Positions 54,734-63,650 of a stretch of DNA of 64,000 nucleotides are shown here, piece by piece. The notes under the pieces were generated by a model. That model made no database searches and had not been told where the DNA came from. It saw nothing but the letters and a program-made list of their open reading frames with translations. The position numbers and the translations under genes are program-made. Source of the DNA: an uncultured Pelagibacteraceae bacterium (GTDB lineage: Bacteria; Pseudomonadota; Alphaproteobacteria; Pelagibacterales; Pelagibacteraceae); assembly GCA_902588965.1 (NCBI GenBank), contig CACIRD010000004.1, positions 62,001 to 126,000 on the forward strand, given 5' to 3'. Position 1 is the stretch's first letter. Each line of letters begins with the position of its first letter.

Positions 54734-55557
54734 TTATTTTTTACAAGATTATCAATTTCAAAAAGTTGACTCACTAAATTTTCTAATTTATTTAAAGGAA
54801 GCATATTTGGTCCATCAGATGGTGCATTGTCTGGGTCTTGATGAGTCTCTATAAACACGCCTGCAACACCAACAGCTACAGCTGCTCTTGCTAGGTATTC
54901 TACAAATTCTCTTTGACCTCCACTTTTATCTCCCATTCCGCCAGGTTGTTGTACTGAATGAGTAGCATCAAATATTACTGGATATCCATTTTTTGACATT
55001 ATAGGTAATGATCTCATGTCGGATACTAAAGTATTATAACCAAAACTAGCTCCCCTTTCCGTTACTAAAATTTTATCATTTCCACTTTCAGAAATCTTTT
55101 TTGTTACATTAACCATGTCCCATGGTGCTAGAAACTGCCCCTTTTTCACATTTATTATTTTATTTGTTTTTGCAGCAGCAACTAATAAATCTGTTTGTCT
55201 ACACAAAAAAGCTGGTATTTGAATTATATCCACGTGCTGTGAAATTATTTTACACTGTTCTTCATTATGGACATCCGTCAATATGGGTACATTAAAATTT
55301 TTTTTTATTTTATCAAAGATCGGTAAAGATTTTTCTAAACCTGCGCCCCTTTTTCCTTTAATGCTGGTTCTATTTGCTTTATCAAAAGAAGTTTTATAAA
55401 CGAACCCTACCTTAAATTTATCTGTAATTTCCTTAATTTTTCCAACCATATCTAAAGCGTGTTGTTCAGACTCGAGCTGGCAAGGGCCAGCTATTAAAGA
55501 GAAACTCTTATCGTTAGCAATTTCCAATCCGTTACAATTAATTACTTTGTTTTCCAT
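54730..55557 (-). CDS. kdsA: KDO-8-phosphate synthase
   Basis: Condenses PEP with arabinose-5-phosphate to give the LPS inner-core sugar precursor. The 275-residue protein has LIAGPCQLESEQHA, YKTSFDKANRTS, IPAFLCRQTDLL, DATHSVQQPGG and the late ETHQDPDNAPSDGPNM motif. Length is standard. It proves that the outer membrane contains KDO-type LPS precursors. It overlaps pyrG by one base and eno by 4 bp. Confidence 0.95.
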   Translation of the reverse strand: MENKVINCNGLEIANDKSFSLIAGPCQLESEQHALDMVGKIKEITDKFKVGFVYKTSFDKANRTSIKGKRGAGLEKSLPIFDKIKKNFNVPILTDVHNEEQCKIISQHVDIIQIPAFLCRQTDLLVAAAKTNKIINVKKGQFLAPWDMVNVTKKISESGNDKILVTERGASFGYNTLVSDMRSLPIMSKNGYPVIFDATHSVQQPGGMGDKSGGQREFVEYLARAAVAVGVAGVFIETHQDPDNAPSDGPNMLPLNKLENLVSQLFEIDNLVKNK

Positions 55558-57170
55558 TAATTATTTTTTGCAGCTTTGATAAAAGATGAGAATAAAGGAT
55601 GTGGATTTAAAGGTCTAGATTTAAATTCAGGGTGGAATTGAACACCTATAAACCAGGGATGATCTTTTAATTCAATTATCTCTGGCAACTTATTATCGGG
55701 AGACATGCCAGAAAAAATCATTCCTTTTTTTTCAAATTTATCTTTAATTATTGTATTCACTTCGTATCTATGCCTGTGTCTTTCATGTATTGATTTTGAT
55801 CTATATATTTTTTGTATCAATGAATTATGTCTTAATTTTGCTTCATAAAGACCTAGTCTCATTGTTCCGCCTAGATCCTTATTAGTGCCTTTAATCAATT
55901 TACCATCTTTATTCCATTCATTTATTAGACCTATAATTGGAAAACATTTTTTATCAAACTCAGTGGATCCTGCTTTATTGATTTTTAAGATATTTCTTGC
56001 AAATTCAATAACGGCCATTTGCATTCCAAAACAAATACCAAGGAAAGGTATTTTTTTTCTTCTAGCGTATGAGATTGCAGAAATTTTCCCTTCAGTTCCC
56101 CTTTTTCCAAATCCACCCGGTATTAATATACCAGATACGTTTTTTAAAAGTGTAATTACTTTTTTCGGGTTCAGTTTATCTGACTCAATTCTTACAAGGT
56201 TAATTTTAACATTGTTGGTTATACCACCGTGAATTAGGGCCTCATCTAAAGATTTATAAGCATCTTTTAAATTTACATATTTTCCAATAATTGCAATATT
56301 AATAATTCTTTTTTTGTTTAAAACAGCATTAGAAATTTTTTTCCAAGGTTGTAAATTTACTTTTTTTTTTGGTTTTAATTTAAAATATTTTAAAACTTGT
56401 TTATCTAATTTTTCATTATAAAAGCTTATTGGTGCCTCATAGATTGTCTTTACATCAACAGTTTCAATTACGTTAGATATTGGAACATTGCAGAATAAAG
56501 AAATTTTTTTTCTTTGGTCTAAAGGAATTGATTTTTGAGATCTACAAATTACTATATCTGGTTGAATACCTAGGCTTCTTAATTCTTTAACTGAATGTTG
56601 TGTGGGCTTAGTTTTAATTTCATCTGATGATTTTAAAAAAGGCACTAGTGTTAAATGAATAAACAAACTTTTTTTTTTACCAACTTCGTTTGAAAATTGT
56701 CTAATTGCTTCAAGAAAAGGTAAGCTTTCTATATCACCAACTGTGCCACCTATTTCGCAAATTACAAAATCTTCTTTGTTAATATCTCCTTTTATAAAAT
56801 CTTTAATTCTATCGGTAACATGTGGAATAACTTGTACTGTTTTACCTAGGTATAAACCCTTCCTCTCTTTTTTGATAATATCGCTGTAAATTTTACCAGT
56901 TGTTATATTGTCAGATTTTTTTGAAGATATGTTTGTAAAACGTTCATAATGTCCCAAATCTAAATCAGTTTCTGCTCCATCATCTGTTACAAATACTTCG
57001 CCATGTTGAAATGGGCTCATTGTACCAGGATCAACATTTAAATATGGATCCATTTTTCTAACTCTTACATTGTAACCTTGTGACTTTAATAAATAAGCAA
57101 GAGAAGCAGAAGACAATCCTTTTCCTAAAGATGAAACCACGCCGCCAGTGACAAAAATATATCGCGCCAT
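55557..57170 (-). CDS. pyrG: CTP synthase
   Basis: Aminates UTP to CTP using glutamine. The 537-residue protein has the N-terminal synthetase domain ([20 protein letters not shown], the [19 protein letters not shown] block) and a C-terminal class-I glutamine amidotransferase with the Cys in GICFGMQMA and His/Glu in [10 protein letters not shown]. The ATG at 57170 sits inside the loop of a 10-bp inverted repeat and has no good ribosome site. The gene is 40 bp after secG and overlaps kdsA by one base. Confidence 0.96.
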   Translation of the reverse strand: MARYIFVTGGVVSSLGKGLSSASLAYLLKSQGYNVRVRKMDPYLNVDPGTMSPFQHGEVFVTDDGAETDLDLGHYERFTNISSKKSDNITTGKIYSDIIKKERKGLYLGKTVQVIPHVTDRIKDFIKGDINKEDFVICEIGGTVGDIESLPFLEAIRQFSNEVGKKKSLFIHLTLVPFLKSSDEIKTKPTQHSVKELRSLGIQPDIVICRSQKSIPLDQRKKISLFCNVPISNVIETVDVKTIYEAPISFYNEKLDKQVLKYFKLKPKKKVNLQPWKKISNAVLNKKRIINIAIIGKYVNLKDAYKSLDEALIHGGITNNVKINLVRIESDKLNPKKVITLLKNVSGILIPGGFGKRGTEGKISAISYARRKKIPFLGICFGMQMAVIEFARNILKINKAGSTEFDKKCFPIIGLINEWNKDGKLIKGTNKDLGGTMRLGLYEAKLRHNSLIQKIYRSKSIHERHRHRYEVNTIIKDKFEKKGMIFSGMSPDNKLPEIIELKDHPWFIGVQFHPEFKSRPLNPHPLFSSFIKAAKNN

Positions 57171-57194
57171 GGAATTACTTTATAGCGATATATT
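57156..57194 (-). promoter_or_regulatory. 10-bp perfect inverted repeat enclosing the pyrG start codon
   Basis: AATATATCGC (57156-57165) and GCGATATATT (57185-57194) can pair as a 10-bp stem with a 19-nt loop that contains the pyrG ATG (57168-57170) and its translation-initiation region. In the pyrG mRNA this would be a start-codon hairpin able to limit translation. No known regulator is assigned. Confidence 0.5.
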
Positions 57195-57210
57195 ATTAAA
57201 ATGGAAAGGA

Positions 57211-57513
57211 TTAATTATTATTATCAGGAATTTTTGGTACTTCGTCCAAATTTTCCTCAATTTTATCAATAACGGAACCTTCTGGTTCTAATTCTCCTCT
57301 AGATAAGATTGTGAGAGAAAGGCTGCAAATAATGAATAAAGTGGCTACGACAGCTGTAGCTTTAGTAAAAAAATCTCCTGCAGTTCTAGAAAACATAAAA
57401 TTATCTTGCGAAACTCCTATGCCTAAAGCGCCTCCTTCAGATTTTTGAAAAAGGATCAATATAACTAAAATAACAGCAAGTACGACGTTAGTAATTAACA
57501 AAACATTTTCCAT
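57211..57513 (-). CDS. secG: Preprotein translocase subunit SecG
   Basis: Small SecYEG-associated membrane protein of 100 residues with two hydrophobic spans (about 4-22 and 52-72) and the typical LFQKSEGGALGIG stretch between them, then an acidic tail. Order tpiA-secG-pyrG is conserved in alphaproteobacteria. The gap to tpiA is 5 bp. Confidence 0.92.
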   Translation of the reverse strand: MENVLLITNVVLAVILVILILFQKSEGGALGIGVSQDNFMFSRTAGDFFTKATAVVATLFIICSLSLTILSRGELEPEGSVIDKIEENLDEVPKIPDNNN

Positions 57514-57518
57514 GAAGT

Positions 57519-58271
57519 TTAATTATATGTTTTTTTAACTATATCAATAAGTTTTTTTTCATTCTGGGAAGCACCACCTATTAGATAACCATCTATAGAT
57601 TTCACTTTATCTATTATTCTTATATTTTTTGAACTTACAGAGCCTCCATAAAGAACTTTGGGATTTTTAAAATTTATATTTTTTTTTAGTATTTTTTTTA
57701 TAAAATTAATATTTTTATCAATATCTGAATTTTTAGGAATATTTCCTGTTCCTATCGACCAAACAGGTTCGTAGGCAACAATTATTTTTGTATTTTTTTT
57801 TATTCCTTTTAAACAACTTAAAATTTGTTTTCTTAAAACTTGAAAAGTTTTTTTCTGTCTCTTTTGCAAATTTGTTTCACCAATACAAAATATTACTATT
57901 AAATTTTCTTTCACAGCTGATAAAATTTTTTTTTTTATAATATTGTCTGTTTCGCCAGCAATTCGATTTTCGGAATGACCCAAGATTACAAATTTCGCTC
58001 CTAAATTTTTAATCATTTTTGCATTAACAGAACCTGTAAAAGCACCGTACTCACTACTTGTATGACAATTTTGTGCTCCGAGGCTAATTTTAGTTTTTTT
58101 AAGCTTAATTGATAATGGGTGCATCAATGTGAAGGGAGGGCAATAAACCATTTTAAAACTTGTATTCTTAAAAGATTTAGCGAATTTAATTACTTTATTT
58201 AATGATTTAATAGATTTTAAATCCCCGTACATTTTCCAATTTGCTATAAAATACTTTAATTTATTTGTCAT
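57519..58271 (-). CDS. tpiA: Triosephosphate isomerase
   Basis: Interconverts dihydroxyacetone phosphate and glyceraldehyde-3-phosphate. The 250-residue barrel has IANWKMYG (Asn/Lys active site), LGHSENR (catalytic His), AYEPVWSIGTG (catalytic Glu) and the phosphate loop YGGSVSSKN then GYLIGGASQ. Length is standard. It heads the tpiA-secG-pyrG-kdsA-eno-ftsB-lipA run and diverges from the ppiD-like gene with a 58-bp gap. Confidence 0.96.
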   Translation of the reverse strand: MTNKLKYFIANWKMYGDLKSIKSLNKVIKFAKSFKNTSFKMVYCPPFTLMHPLSIKLKKTKISLGAQNCHTSSEYGAFTGSVNAKMIKNLGAKFVILGHSENRIAGETDNIIKKKILSAVKENLIVIFCIGETNLQKRQKKTFQVLRKQILSCLKGIKKNTKIIVAYEPVWSIGTGNIPKNSDIDKNINFIKKILKKNINFKNPKVLYGGSVSSKNIRIIDKVKSIDGYLIGGASQNEKKLIDIVKKTYN

Positions 58272-58329
58272 TATATGACATATAATCTATAGAATTGTCT
58301 TTTATAGATCAATAAATATAAGAATAGTT

Positions 58330-59760
58330 ATGTTAAACAGTATTAGAAAATTTTCAGGAACCATTTTTGCTAAAATATTATTAGTAATAGTGACAATACC
58401 ATTTGTACTTTGGGGAATGGGAGGTGTTTTCAGCAGTGGAAACACAAATTCTTTAGGAAAAATTAATAACTTTAATATTTCAACTCAGGATTTTATGGAT
58501 CATCTGAGAAGTTCTAGAATTGAGGAAAAGTTAATAAAAGAGAATCTAAATAACAATATATTAGAAGAGCTATTAACGCAGATGATTTCAAAAAAATTAA
58601 TAGATCTAGAAATAAAAGATTTTAATATTATCGTTTCAGAAAAAGCGTTAGTAAATAAATTAAAAAAAAATAAAGAGTTTTTAGATGAAAAAAAAAATTT
58701 TTCGCGTATAGAATATGAAAAGTTTTTGCTTTCAAATAATATATCAGCAAATAGATATGAAAGTATTTTAAAAGAAAGCGAGTTACGTGAAAATTTATTT
58801 AAATATATAAGTGGCGGTATCAAATCTCCTTATTTTTTGACCAACAATATCTATAAAAATGAAAATAAAAATATAACAATACAATTTATAAACCTAGAAA
58901 AATTATATAAATCAAGAGATAAATTTACAAACGAAGAAATTAAAAAATTTATTAATGAAAATAAGGACACCTTAAAAAAAGATTATGTTGATTTTTCTTA
59001 TGCAAAAATAACCCCTAAAAATTTAATTGGTAGTGAAGAATATAATAAAGAATTTTTTTCAAAAATTGATGAAATAGAAAATAAAATATCTAATCAAGAA
59101 AAATTTAATCAGATCATAATTGATTATAAGCTTGATAAAGTTACTAGAAAAGATTTTATATCAAGTGAGAATAATGATGTTGTAGATAATGAAATTTATA
59201 AAGCACGAAATGAAGGTAGTCTTTTTTTAGATGATAAAGAAGAATATTTTTTACTAGTTGAAATAGAAAGTGTTAAATCAAGACTTCCAAGTTTTGACGA
59301 CAGTGATTTTTTAAATAAAGTCAGAACCAACCTTTATAATAAAAATAAATACGAATTTAATAAAGCCCTTATTGAAAAAATAAATAGCAAAAATTTTAAT
59401 GATAATGATTTTAAAAAAATGGGAAATGATACAAATAATACAATTAAAGATTTAAAATTAAAATCTATAAATGATAGAAATAAATTTACTTCAGAGTCTC
59501 TTGAAATAATTTATTCATTGCCGAAAAACAACTATTCGATAATAGCTGATCATAAAAATAATATTTACCTGGCAAAAATTGTTGATATTAAAATAAAAAA
59601 TATAACTGAAAATGATAAAGATTTTAATGAATATAATAGCTTATCTATAGGAAAAACTAAAAATGATATTTACACTACATATGATAACTTTTTAAATTCT
59701 AAATATAATATTAAAATTAATGAAAAAACACTTGAAAGGGTAAAAAACTATTTCAGATGA
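58330..59760 (+). CDS. ppiD: PpiD/SurA-N-type periplasmic chaperone, without a visible parvulin domain
   Basis: Membrane-anchored folding factor at the Sec exit. The 476-residue protein has the PpiD start MLNSIRKFSGTIFAKILL, one membrane span (about residues 13-35), then a SurA-N-like helical region with FNISTQDFMDHLRSSRIEE. The usual parvulin prolyl-isomerase block is not recognisable in the remaining 300 residues, and the protein is shorter than E. coli PpiD (623), so a chaperone without isomerase activity is likely. It overlaps trpE by 4 bp. Confidence 0.8.
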   Translation: MLNSIRKFSGTIFAKILLVIVTIPFVLWGMGGVFSSGNTNSLGKINNFNISTQDFMDHLRSSRIEEKLIKENLNNNILEELLTQMISKKLIDLEIKDFNIIVSEKALVNKLKKNKEFLDEKKNFSRIEYEKFLLSNNISANRYESILKESELRENLFKYISGGIKSPYFLTNNIYKNENKNITIQFINLEKLYKSRDKFTNEEIKKFINENKDTLKKDYVDFSYAKITPKNLIGSEEYNKEFFSKIDEIENKISNQEKFNQIIIDYKLDKVTRKDFISSENNDVVDNEIYKARNEGSLFLDDKEEYFLLVEIESVKSRLPSFDDSDFLNKVRTNLYNKNKYEFNKALIEKINSKNFNDNDFKKMGNDTNNTIKDLKLKSINDRNKFTSESLEIIYSLPKNNYSIIADHKNNIYLAKIVDIKIKNITENDKDFNEYNSLSIGKTKNDIYTTYDNFLNSKYNIKINEKTLERVKNYFR

Positions 59761-61217
59761 TACTAAATAGAAACTTCGAAGAATTTAAGTTTCAACACCA
59801 AAAAAAAAATAATCAAATTCTTTATTTTTCGTCTTCAATAAAAGGTGAAACTGAAATCTTAAATTTAATTGATAACTTTCTAGAAGAAAGAAATAGTTTT
59901 ATTTTTGAGTCTGTTGAAAAAGGAAAAATTAAGGGTAGATATACTATCTTTGGAAAAAGACCTGATAAAATTTGGGAATTTAATAATTCAAACTCATATT
60001 CGGTAATTAAAAATAAGAGAAAAAAAATAAAAGGTAAACCAAAAATTGTAATAAAAAATTTAATTCAAAGTTTTAGATTCAAAATTCCTAAAAACTTGCC
60101 ACCAATTTGTTCCTTATTATCAGGTTATTTTTCGTATGACACGATTAGATATATCGAAAAAATACCAAATAATTGTAATGATGATCTAAGGCTTCCAGAT
60201 GTAAGACTATTAAGACCAACCATTTTAATTATACATGATAATTTAAAAAAAAAGATTTACTACATCATAAATGTTTTTAAAGATGAAAAAATTAATAATT
60301 ATAAAAAAAAATATAAAGAAATTAAAAATGAAATCTCTGATTTAATTATACAATCTAAAAAAATAAACAAAAAAATTTTTTTAAATAATAAAAAAAAAAA
60401 AATAATTATTAAATCAAATACATCAAAAAGTAAGTTTTTAAAAATGGTTGAATCAGCCAAAAACTACATTAAAATTGGTGATATTTTCCAAGTTGTTTTA
60501 AGTCAAAGGTTTGAGGCAAACCTTATAAAAAAACCTTTAGATATTTACAAAAAACTAAGATTAACAAACCCATCACCTTTTATGTTTTTTTTTAATTTCG
60601 ATGATTTCCAAATCGTAGGTGCCAGTCCAGAAATATTAGTTAGATTGCGAGATAATAAGATTACAGTTAGACCTATAGCAGGAACGCGTCCTAGGGGCAT
60701 TAATAAAAAAAAAGATAATATGTATGCGCGAGATTTGTTAAGAGATAAAAAAGAATTGGCTGAACATCTAATGCTTTTAGATTTGGGAAGGAATGATGTT
60801 GGTAAAGTAAGTAAAATTAATTCAGTCAAAGTTACAGAAAAATTCACTATAGAAAAATACTCACATGTAATGCATATTGTTTCCAATGTTGAAGGAGCTT
60901 TTAATAAAAAATTATCAATATTTGACTCTTTGCTATCTGGTTTTCCAGCTGGAACTGTTTCTGGAGCTCCAAAAATTAGAGCTATGGAAATTATAGATAA
61001 ACTCGAAAAAACCAAAAGAAAAGTTTACGCTGGTGGAATAGGTTATTTTTCTGCAAATGGTGAATTCGATACTTGTATTGCATTGAGAACAGCTGTTGCT
61101 AAGAATAAAAAATTTTACGTACAAGCTGGAGCAGGAATTGTTGCTGATAGTAAACCTCATAAAGAATATCAAGAAACTATAAATAAGGCAAAAGCACTTT
61201 TAAACTCTTTGAAATAA
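59757..61217 (+). CDS. trpE: Anthranilate synthase component I
   Basis: Converts chorismate and ammonia to anthranilate, the first step to tryptophan. The 486-residue protein has the chorismate-binding core: GDIFQVVLSQRFEA, NPSPFMFFF, IVGASPEILVRL, PIAGTRPRG, LLDLGRNDVGKV, GTVSGAPKIRAMEII and YAGGIGYFSANGEFDTCIALRT. It overlaps ppiD by 4 bp, so there is no room for a trp leader peptide or attenuator. trpG follows with a 1 bp overlap. Confidence 0.96.
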   Translation: MILNRNFEEFKFQHQKKNNQILYFSSSIKGETEILNLIDNFLEERNSFIFESVEKGKIKGRYTIFGKRPDKIWEFNNSNSYSVIKNKRKKIKGKPKIVIKNLIQSFRFKIPKNLPPICSLLSGYFSYDTIRYIEKIPNNCNDDLRLPDVRLLRPTILIIHDNLKKKIYYIINVFKDEKINNYKKKYKEIKNEISDLIIQSKKINKKIFLNNKKKKIIIKSNTSKSKFLKMVESAKNYIKIGDIFQVVLSQRFEANLIKKPLDIYKKLRLTNPSPFMFFFNFDDFQIVGASPEILVRLRDNKITVRPIAGTRPRGINKKKDNMYARDLLRDKKELAEHLMLLDLGRNDVGKVSKINSVKVTEKFTIEKYSHVMHIVSNVEGAFNKKLSIFDSLLSGFPAGTVSGAPKIRAMEIIDKLEKTKRKVYAGGIGYFSANGEFDTCIALRTAVAKNKKFYVQAGAGIVADSKPHKEYQETINKAKALLNSLK

Positions 61218-61789
61218 TGAAAATATTATTAATAGATAATTATGACAGTTTTACATTTAACCTTTATCATTACTTATCGTCTTTGAAAGCAAATGTAGAA
61301 GTGTTTAGAAATGACAAAATTAGTACAAAAGAAATTCTAAAAAAAAAGTATGAAAAAATAGTAATTTCTCCGGGGCCAGGAAATCCAAATCAATCTGGCA
61401 ATTGTATTAAAATAGTAAAGTCTCTCTATAAAAAAATACCAATTCTTGGTGTTTGTTTAGGACATCAAATTATTGGACAAGTTTTTGGATCAAAGATTAT
61501 TCAAGCAAAAAAACTAATGCATGGTAAAACTAGTTTGATAAAATCAAATAAAATTGGAATTTTAAAAAATATTCCAAAAAAATTTAACGCAACAAGATAT
61601 CATAGCTTGATAATTGATAGAAAAACTCTATCAAATGAATTAAAAATTACCGCTGAAACTTCTGATGGAGTTATTATGGGAATACAACACAAAAAATTTA
61701 ATATTCATGGGGTCCAATTTCATCCTGAGAGTATAAAAACCCCTATAGGCATGAAAATTTTAAGTAATTTTTTAAAGTTTAAAAATTAA
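61217..61789 (+). CDS. trpG: Anthranilate synthase component II (glutamine amidotransferase)
   Basis: Supplies ammonia from glutamine to TrpE. The 190-residue class-I amidotransferase has LLIDNYDSFTFNLYHYL at the N terminus, the oxyanion stretch ISPGPGNP, the nucleophile Cys in GVCLGHQIIG and His/Glu in VQFHPESI. It could also serve 4-amino-4-deoxychorismate synthase (PabA), since one subunit serves both in many bacteria. It overlaps trpE and trpD by one base each. Confidence 0.94.
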   Translation: MKILLIDNYDSFTFNLYHYLSSLKANVEVFRNDKISTKEILKKKYEKIVISPGPGNPNQSGNCIKIVKSLYKKIPILGVCLGHQIIGQVFGSKIIQAKKLMHGKTSLIKSNKIGILKNIPKKFNATRYHSLIIDRKTLSNELKITAETSDGVIMGIQHKKFNIHGVQFHPESIKTPIGMKILSNFLKFKN

Positions 61790-62781
61790 TGAAAAAATAT
61801 ATTGATAAAATAAAGAATAAAAAAAATTTATCTTTTGATGAAAGTAAAAATGCTTTTGGATTACTAATGGAAGGAAAAGCAAATGACCAAGAAATATATG
61901 ATTTTTTAACATTGCTTTCTGAAAAAGGTGAGGCATCGGATGAAATAGCTGGTGGTGTTTATATTTTAAGGGAAAAATCTAAAAGAGTTAAAGTAGAAAA
62001 TTGTGTTGATACATGTGGAACTGGTGGAGATGGAATGAATACACTAAATATCTCTACAGCTTCAGCATTATTATTATCAAGTATGGGTGTTAAAATAGCC
62101 AAACATGGAAATAAAGCTGTTTCATCTAAATGTGGCTCTGGTGATGTTTTGGAAGCTTTAAATATTCAAATTGATTTAGAACCAAATGATATTGAAAATC
62201 AAATAAATAAAAATAATTTTGGTTTTATGTTTGCTCCCAACTATCATAGTGCTATGAAATTTGTAGGTCCAATAAGAAAAAAAATAGGTAAGAGAACTAT
62301 ATTTAATATGATTGGACCTTTAAGTAGTCCCGCTTTGGTTAAAAGACAAGTTGTAGGAGTTTTTGATAAAAAATTATTAAAAATATTTGCAAATGCCTTA
62401 ATAAATTTAGATATTAAATTTGCATGGATTGTAAATAGTGAGGATGGTTTAGATGAAATATCTCCTTATAAAAAAACGAACATATATCAAATTAAAAATA
62501 AAAAAATATCTGAAATTATAATAGATCCTAAAAAGTTGAATATTAATGCAGATAAATTTCAAAATCTTGTGGGTGATGATGCTAAGTTTAATGCAATGAA
62601 GATAATAAATATATTAAAAGGTGAAGATAATGATTTTTCTAAAGCAGTTTGCTTAAATGCGGCAGCAGGTTTAATTGTTTCAGAAAAATATGATAATTTT
62701 GAGTTAGCCTACAACCATGCAAGAGATTTCATAAAATCAGGATTGCCATATAAACATTTGGGAAAAATACAAAATGTCTGA
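61789..62781 (+). CDS. trpD: Anthranilate phosphoribosyltransferase
   Basis: Transfers phosphoribosyl to anthranilate. The 330-residue protein has VDTCGTGGDGMNTLNIST (PRPP-binding loop), KHGNKAVSSKCGSGDVLEALNI, FMFAPNYHSAMKFVGPIRKKIGKRTIFN in pieces, and GPLSSPALVKRQVVGVF. Length is normal. It overlaps trpG by one base and trpC by 8 bp. Confidence 0.95.
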   Translation: MKKYIDKIKNKKNLSFDESKNAFGLLMEGKANDQEIYDFLTLLSEKGEASDEIAGGVYILREKSKRVKVENCVDTCGTGGDGMNTLNISTASALLLSSMGVKIAKHGNKAVSSKCGSGDVLEALNIQIDLEPNDIENQINKNNFGFMFAPNYHSAMKFVGPIRKKIGKRTIFNMIGPLSSPALVKRQVVGVFDKKLLKIFANALINLDIKFAWIVNSEDGLDEISPYKKTNIYQIKNKKISEIIIDPKKLNINADKFQNLVGDDAKFNAMKIINILKGEDNDFSKAVCLNAAAGLIVSEKYDNFELAYNHARDFIKSGLPYKHLGKIQNV

Positions 62782-63568
62782 AAATATTCTTCAAAAAATA
62801 ATAAAAAAAAAGAGAGATAAAATAGATGATTTAAAAAAAACTATATCAATAGATTTATATAAAGATAAAATATCCCAAAACAATAATTTTTTGAATTTCA
62901 AAGAAAAAATCTTAAATAATTGTAACAATAATAAAATATCTATCATTGCTGAAATTAAAAAAGCTAGTCCATCTGCTGGAATTATATTCGATGATTACAA
63001 TCCAGTAAAAATTGCAAATATATATGAATCAAATAATGCTACATGTTTGTCTGTATTAACCGAAGAAGATTATTTTTATGGTAATTTAAAACATATAGAA
63101 CAAATTAAAAAAAATGTTAATTTGCCTGTATTATGCAAAGACTTTTTCATTGATTCATTTCAAATTTACCAAGCAAAAAGTTTTGGAGCTGACGCAATAT
63201 TAATCATACTATCGGCTTTAGATTCTGATACTGCTCATATTTTATATGAGGAAGCATTAAAACTTAAGATGTCTGTAATAATTGAGGTACACACAATAAA
63301 CGAAGCTAAAGATGCCTTAAGTTTTTCAAATGCTCTCGTTGGTATTAATAATAGAAATTTAAAAACACTGAAAACTGATATAAATACAACTTATGATATT
63401 TACGAAATTTTAAAAAACCACCCTTCTCCCTTGATTTCAGAAAGTGGTATAAAAACAAAAGATGAACTTTTGGAATTGAATAAAAAAACTAAAATTAAAA
63501 CTTTTTTAATTGGTGAATCACTTTTAAAAAATCTCGATAAAAATCCTATATTCACCTTGCTTGGTTAA
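62774..63568 (+). CDS. trpC: Indole-3-glycerol phosphate synthase
   Basis: Closes the indole ring in tryptophan synthesis. The 264-residue TIM barrel has IIAEIKKASPSAG (catalytic Lys), VLTEEDYFYGNLKH, VLCKDFFIDSFQIYQAKSFGADAILII in pieces, VGINNRNLKTLKTD and LISESGIKTKDEL. Last gene of trpEGDC here. trpF, trpB and trpA are not in the window. Confidence 0.95.
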   Translation: MSENILQKIIKKKRDKIDDLKKTISIDLYKDKISQNNNFLNFKEKILNNCNNNKISIIAEIKKASPSAGIIFDDYNPVKIANIYESNNATCLSVLTEEDYFYGNLKHIEQIKKNVNLPVLCKDFFIDSFQIYQAKSFGADAILIILSALDSDTAHILYEEALKLKMSVIIEVHTINEAKDALSFSNALVGINNRNLKTLKTDINTTYDIYEILKNHPSPLISESGIKTKDELLELNKKTKIKTFLIGESLLKNLDKNPIFTLLG

Positions 63569-63613
63569 AATATGCAAGTAATTATTGGGTTTTTTACTAT
63601 TGTTAAACACAAA

Positions 63614-63628
63614 GAACTTTTGTAGAAC
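63614..63628. promoter_or_regulatory. Alphaproteobacterial SOS (LexA) box before lexA
   Basis: GAAC (63614-63617), seven bases, GAAC (63625-63628): the direct-repeat form GTTC-N7-GTTC on the other strand, which is the LexA operator type of Alphaproteobacteria. It lies 22 bp before the lexA ATG, as expected for autoregulation. Confidence 0.85.
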
Positions 63629-63650
63629 ATAAATGTACGTAATTTGTTCT

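Noticed and set aside
59700..59757. Trp leader peptide/attenuator before trpE
   Set aside because: trpE overlaps ppiD and no Trp-codon run or terminator hairpin is present.
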